Below are positions 61,548 through 64,000 of a stretch of DNA of 64,000 nucleotides, piece by piece. The position numbers were made by a program, and so were the translations under genes. Source of the stretch: Spirochaetia bacterium UBA5763. Lineage in GTDB: Bacteria > Spirochaetota > UBA4802 > UBA5550. The stretch covers positions 248,001-312,000 of the forward strand of contig DIEX01000033.1 of the NCBI GenBank assembly GCA_002418835.1, written 5' to 3'. Below the pieces are notes generated by a model that saw nothing but the letters and a program-made list of their open reading frames with translations, was not told the origin of the DNA and ran no database searches. The first letter of the stretch is position 1. Every line of letters starts with the position of its first letter.

Positions 61548-63722
61548 ATGACCCTTTCAAAATTTATGCTTAACGCAGCCAAACTTACAATGGATGCGCT
61601 GTTCAAGGCATCTGAAGCTGATATCAGGGTTCACGATGTGGAGAATGTCCCTGCCACACATGTGCTTTACGTAGTCAATCACTTCACAAGAATGGAAACA
61701 GCCTTTCTGCCATATATTATTCATAAGAATACAGGGCAATACTGCCTCTCCCTTGCGGACTCATCTTTCTTCAAGGGGAAACTGGAATCGATTCTGCATA
61801 AGATGGGAGCTGTGTCAACTAAGGACCCTGACAGGGACAAGGTACTCTCCAACGCTCTGCTCACGGGAAAGATGTCTGTTATAATTTATCCCGAAGGCCA
61901 GATGATAAAAGACAAGAAGATCGTTGAAAAGGGGAAACTCATTGTATACAACACCGGCATAAGAAGACCGCCTCACTCAGGAGCCGCAACAATTGCCCTT
62001 CGCTCTGAAATAAACAGGCAGATAATACGCAGGCTCTACGATAAGGGAAGAAAAGAGGACCTTGAAGTATTCATGAAGGCTTACGGTATAGGGAGAGAGG
62101 ATCTCGCCGGAGTGCTTACAGGGTCAACATATATTGTGCCTGTAAATATCACCTACTACCCCATCCGCGCAAGAAACAACATGATAAAAAAACTTGTGGA
62201 AAAATTCGCCGGGGAGATCACAGGGAGATTCGCAGAGGAACTTGAGGTTGAAGGAACAATGCTCACAAAGGGCGTGGATATTGATATAAATTTCGGTAAA
62301 GCGATCAAGATGTCGGACTATGTCAATAAGACACGCATAGTCAGCAACATATTCAAATGCGGAAAAGAGACCTGTCTTGAGGATATCTCCGGCAATGAAG
62401 ATATTAAAAAATTAAGTCTTAAGGTCATGCAGAAGTATATGACTTCCATCTACAATATGACCACAGTTAACCATGATCATATATTCGCCTATATACTGGC
62501 GAACTATCCTAAAAATACAATTCATGATTACGATTTTAAAAACAGGGCATCCCTTGCAATTGAACGTATAAAGGAGCTGAAGATCAACTCTTTCCACTCC
62601 ACCCTTTTGAAGAGACACAACATCGGCGCTGATGTATTCCATGAAAAATACGACAGCTTTATGGAGGAGGCTGTAAAAAACAGGCTGGTTGAAGTGAAAG
62701 GTGATACAATAATAAGAAACACAGGGCTCTTCGCGCTGATTTACAACTTCCACATTGTCAGAAGAGACAACTTTGTCGAGGTGCTTAATAACGAAATCGA
62801 GCCACTCACCGAGCTTACAAATATGTTAAGGAAGATCATGTTCATGCCCCCCTGGCTGGTTAAGCTCAAGGTGAGGGACACGTTCCTTAATCTTGATAAG
62901 AAGATATTCCTTGACGATTACAACAGGTATTACAGGGAGGGGGAGACACGGCATGAAAATGTCGGCGCCCCGATATTTCTTCATAACATGTTCAACAGGT
63001 ATGGCGTAATACTCGTTCATGGCTACATGGCTGCCCCTGAAGAGATGCGCCTGCTTGCAGAGAAGATTCATAAGGCCGGATACTCGGTATATGTAGCGAG
63101 GCTCAAGGGGCATGGAACATCTCCGAAGGATCTCGCGCATGTGCGCTGGCAGGACTGGAATGAATCTGTCAACAGGGGATACGTTATTATGAAAAACAGC
63201 GTAAGTGAATTTGCTGTGTGCGGTTTTTCCACAGGAGCCGGACTCGCTCTGCTCCAGTCTGAGCAGAAGGGCGAAAAATTCAAAGCTATGATATCAATCG
63301 CGGCTCCCCTGAGGCTTCAGGATATTCGCGCCTATCTATCCGGTGCTGTGACGGTGTTTAACTCGATACTCAAAAAATTTAATCTTGGTAAAAACAGAGT
63401 CGAGTTTATACCGAATGTCCCTGAAAACCCTGACATAAACTATCCGCGTAATCCGATAAACGGAATCTATGAACTGGGGCAGCTGATGAAAGTTGTTGAA
63501 AGCAACCTCTCGTCAATAAAAATACCCGCTCTTATCATACAGGCCCAGAATGACCCAGTAGTAAACCCCCTCAGTGCGGAGGAGATTTACAAAAAAATCA
63601 GTTCTCAGGACAAAAAACTTGTCCGGATTAAATCAGCAAGACACGGCATTGTTAGAGGTCACGAGCTGAAGGAGGTTGCCGGTGAGGTGATATCCTTCCT
63701 TGACAGGATATTCGGAAGATAA
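61548..63722 (+). CDS. PlsC-like acyltransferase fused to an alpha/beta hydrolase
   Basis: This 724-residue protein has an N-terminal lysophospholipid-acyltransferase-like domain. It shows an NHFTRME motif (His-x4-Glu instead of the usual Asp, near residue 45) and YPEGQ near 116. The middle (about 200-470) is not recognised. The C-terminus is an alpha/beta hydrolase: VHGYMAAPEEM near 490, the nucleophile GFSTGAG near 560, an Asp in NDPVVNPL and His in ARHGIVRGHE near 700. It could make and remodel or break down lipids, or transfer acyl groups. The fusion is unusual; no membrane helix was evident. Confidence 0.8.
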   Translation: MTLSKFMLNAAKLTMDALFKASEADIRVHDVENVPATHVLYVVNHFTRMETAFLPYIIHKNTGQYCLSLADSSFFKGKLESILHKMGAVSTKDPDRDKVLSNALLTGKMSVIIYPEGQMIKDKKIVEKGKLIVYNTGIRRPPHSGAATIALRSEINRQIIRRLYDKGRKEDLEVFMKAYGIGREDLAGVLTGSTYIVPVNITYYPIRARNNMIKKLVEKFAGEITGRFAEELEVEGTMLTKGVDIDINFGKAIKMSDYVNKTRIVSNIFKCGKETCLEDISGNEDIKKLSLKVMQKYMTSIYNMTTVNHDHIFAYILANYPKNTIHDYDFKNRASLAIERIKELKINSFHSTLLKRHNIGADVFHEKYDSFMEEAVKNRLVEVKGDTIIRNTGLFALIYNFHIVRRDNFVEVLNNEIEPLTELTNMLRKIMFMPPWLVKLKVRDTFLNLDKKIFLDDYNRYYREGETRHENVGAPIFLHNMFNRYGVILVHGYMAAPEEMRLLAEKIHKAGYSVYVARLKGHGTSPKDLAHVRWQDWNESVNRGYVIMKNSVSEFAVCGFSTGAGLALLQSEQKGEKFKAMISIAAPLRLQDIRAYLSGAVTVFNSILKKFNLGKNRVEFIPNVPENPDINYPRNPINGIYELGQLMKVVESNLSSIKIPALIIQAQNDPVVNPLSAEEIYKKISSQDKKLVRIKSARHGIVRGHELKEVAGEVISFLDRIFGR

Positions 63723-63798
63723 AAAAACTGTTTTCTGCTGTACATGGCTTTCTCTTTTTTTATGATTGTTATAGTATCATTTTTATAAGGAGAGAGCA

Positions 63799-64000
63799 AT
63801 GTCCAGATTCTTCAATACTTTTATTCTAATAATGGTTTCATCCCTGGTTTTTGCCGGCCCGGTAGAAGAGAACAAAACAGCTAATCAAAACGGTAATCAG
63901 CAGATAACTGCAAAGTTTATTGATGGCGGAAGGATCTTCGAAAACGAGTATTACGTTACATTCAAGCCGGTTAAAGGTGCTGCAATAAAATTTAATGTAA
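63799..64000 (+). CDS. Partial exported protein (runs off the right edge)
   Basis: The visible 67 residues begin with a signal peptide (MSRFFNTFILIMVSSLVFAG), followed by a polar region. AAGGAGAG precedes the ATG by 6 bases. The start is credible; the function cannot be told from the visible part. Confidence 0.7.
   Translation, partial: MSRFFNTFILIMVSSLVFAGPVEENKTANQNGNQQITAKFIDGGRIFENEYYVTFKPVKGAAIKFNV

Overview
The window reads as a chromosomal segment of a Gram-negative, anaerobic or facultative bacterium of moderately low G+C. Supporting signs are a Tat-exported selenocysteine formate dehydrogenase, a tungsten/molybdenum aldehyde:ferredoxin oxidoreductase family enzyme, a FixABCX-type electron-transfer flavoprotein set, a lipoprotein, a predicted outer-membrane barrel and an NlpD-like envelope protein. 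A class I (CyaA-type) adenylate cyclase with two cyclic-nucleotide-binding proteins is unusual outside gammaproteobacteria. The lineage cannot be fixed from this window; a spirochaete or another deep anaerobic phylum is a guess.

Layout. 1-9.8 kb: a cut-off membrane protein, rpiB, leuS, a PTS EIIA-like protein, an unknown charged protein, the adenylate cyclase, an unknown helical protein and a crotonase. 9.8-10.6 kb: a gene-free AT-rich segment with exact DnaA boxes, a candidate replication origin or DnaA-controlled locus. 10.6-24.5 kb: a DUF554 membrane protein, coaX, selB, an MjaI-like restriction-modification pair lying between selB and selA, selA, an ACT/UPF0210 pair, two hybrid histidine kinases and tRNA-Sec. 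24.6-34 kb: prmC, prfA, tRNA-Arg(CCT), two cyclic-nucleotide-binding proteins, an amidohydrolase, an NlpD-like protein, nikR, a methyltransferase and an SH3 lipoprotein. 34-40 kb: periplasmic formate dehydrogenase (its alpha subunit read through UGA as selenocysteine), a SpoT-like HD hydrolase and an AI-2E family permease.

40-47 kb: an uncatalogued 54-residue ORF, an AOR-family enzyme overlapping a two-domain class II aldolase protein, a chemoreceptor, a beta-barrel protein and an SDR. 47-57 kb: an acyl-CoA redox operon (etfB-etfA-fixC-fixX-acyl-CoA dehydrogenase-SDR-SDR-crotonase) with a near-consensus sigma-54 promoter, transcribed divergently from a sigma-54 activator. 57-64 kb: a WG-repeat protein, two Nudix hydrolases, a dienelactone-hydrolase-like protein, an SDR, an acyltransferase/alpha-beta-hydrolase fusion and the start of an exported protein.

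How the genes work together. SelA, SelB and tRNA-Sec supply the selenocysteine machinery used by the formate dehydrogenase (selD is not in the window). The cyclase and the two CNB proteins suggest local cAMP signalling. The sigma-54 activator very probably controls the acyl-CoA/FixABCX operon. Gaps between genes repeatedly hold palindromic elements bounded by TGTCATT...AATGACA, which look like a dispersed MITE/REP-like family. No CRISPR array, rRNA, transposase or prophage was seen.
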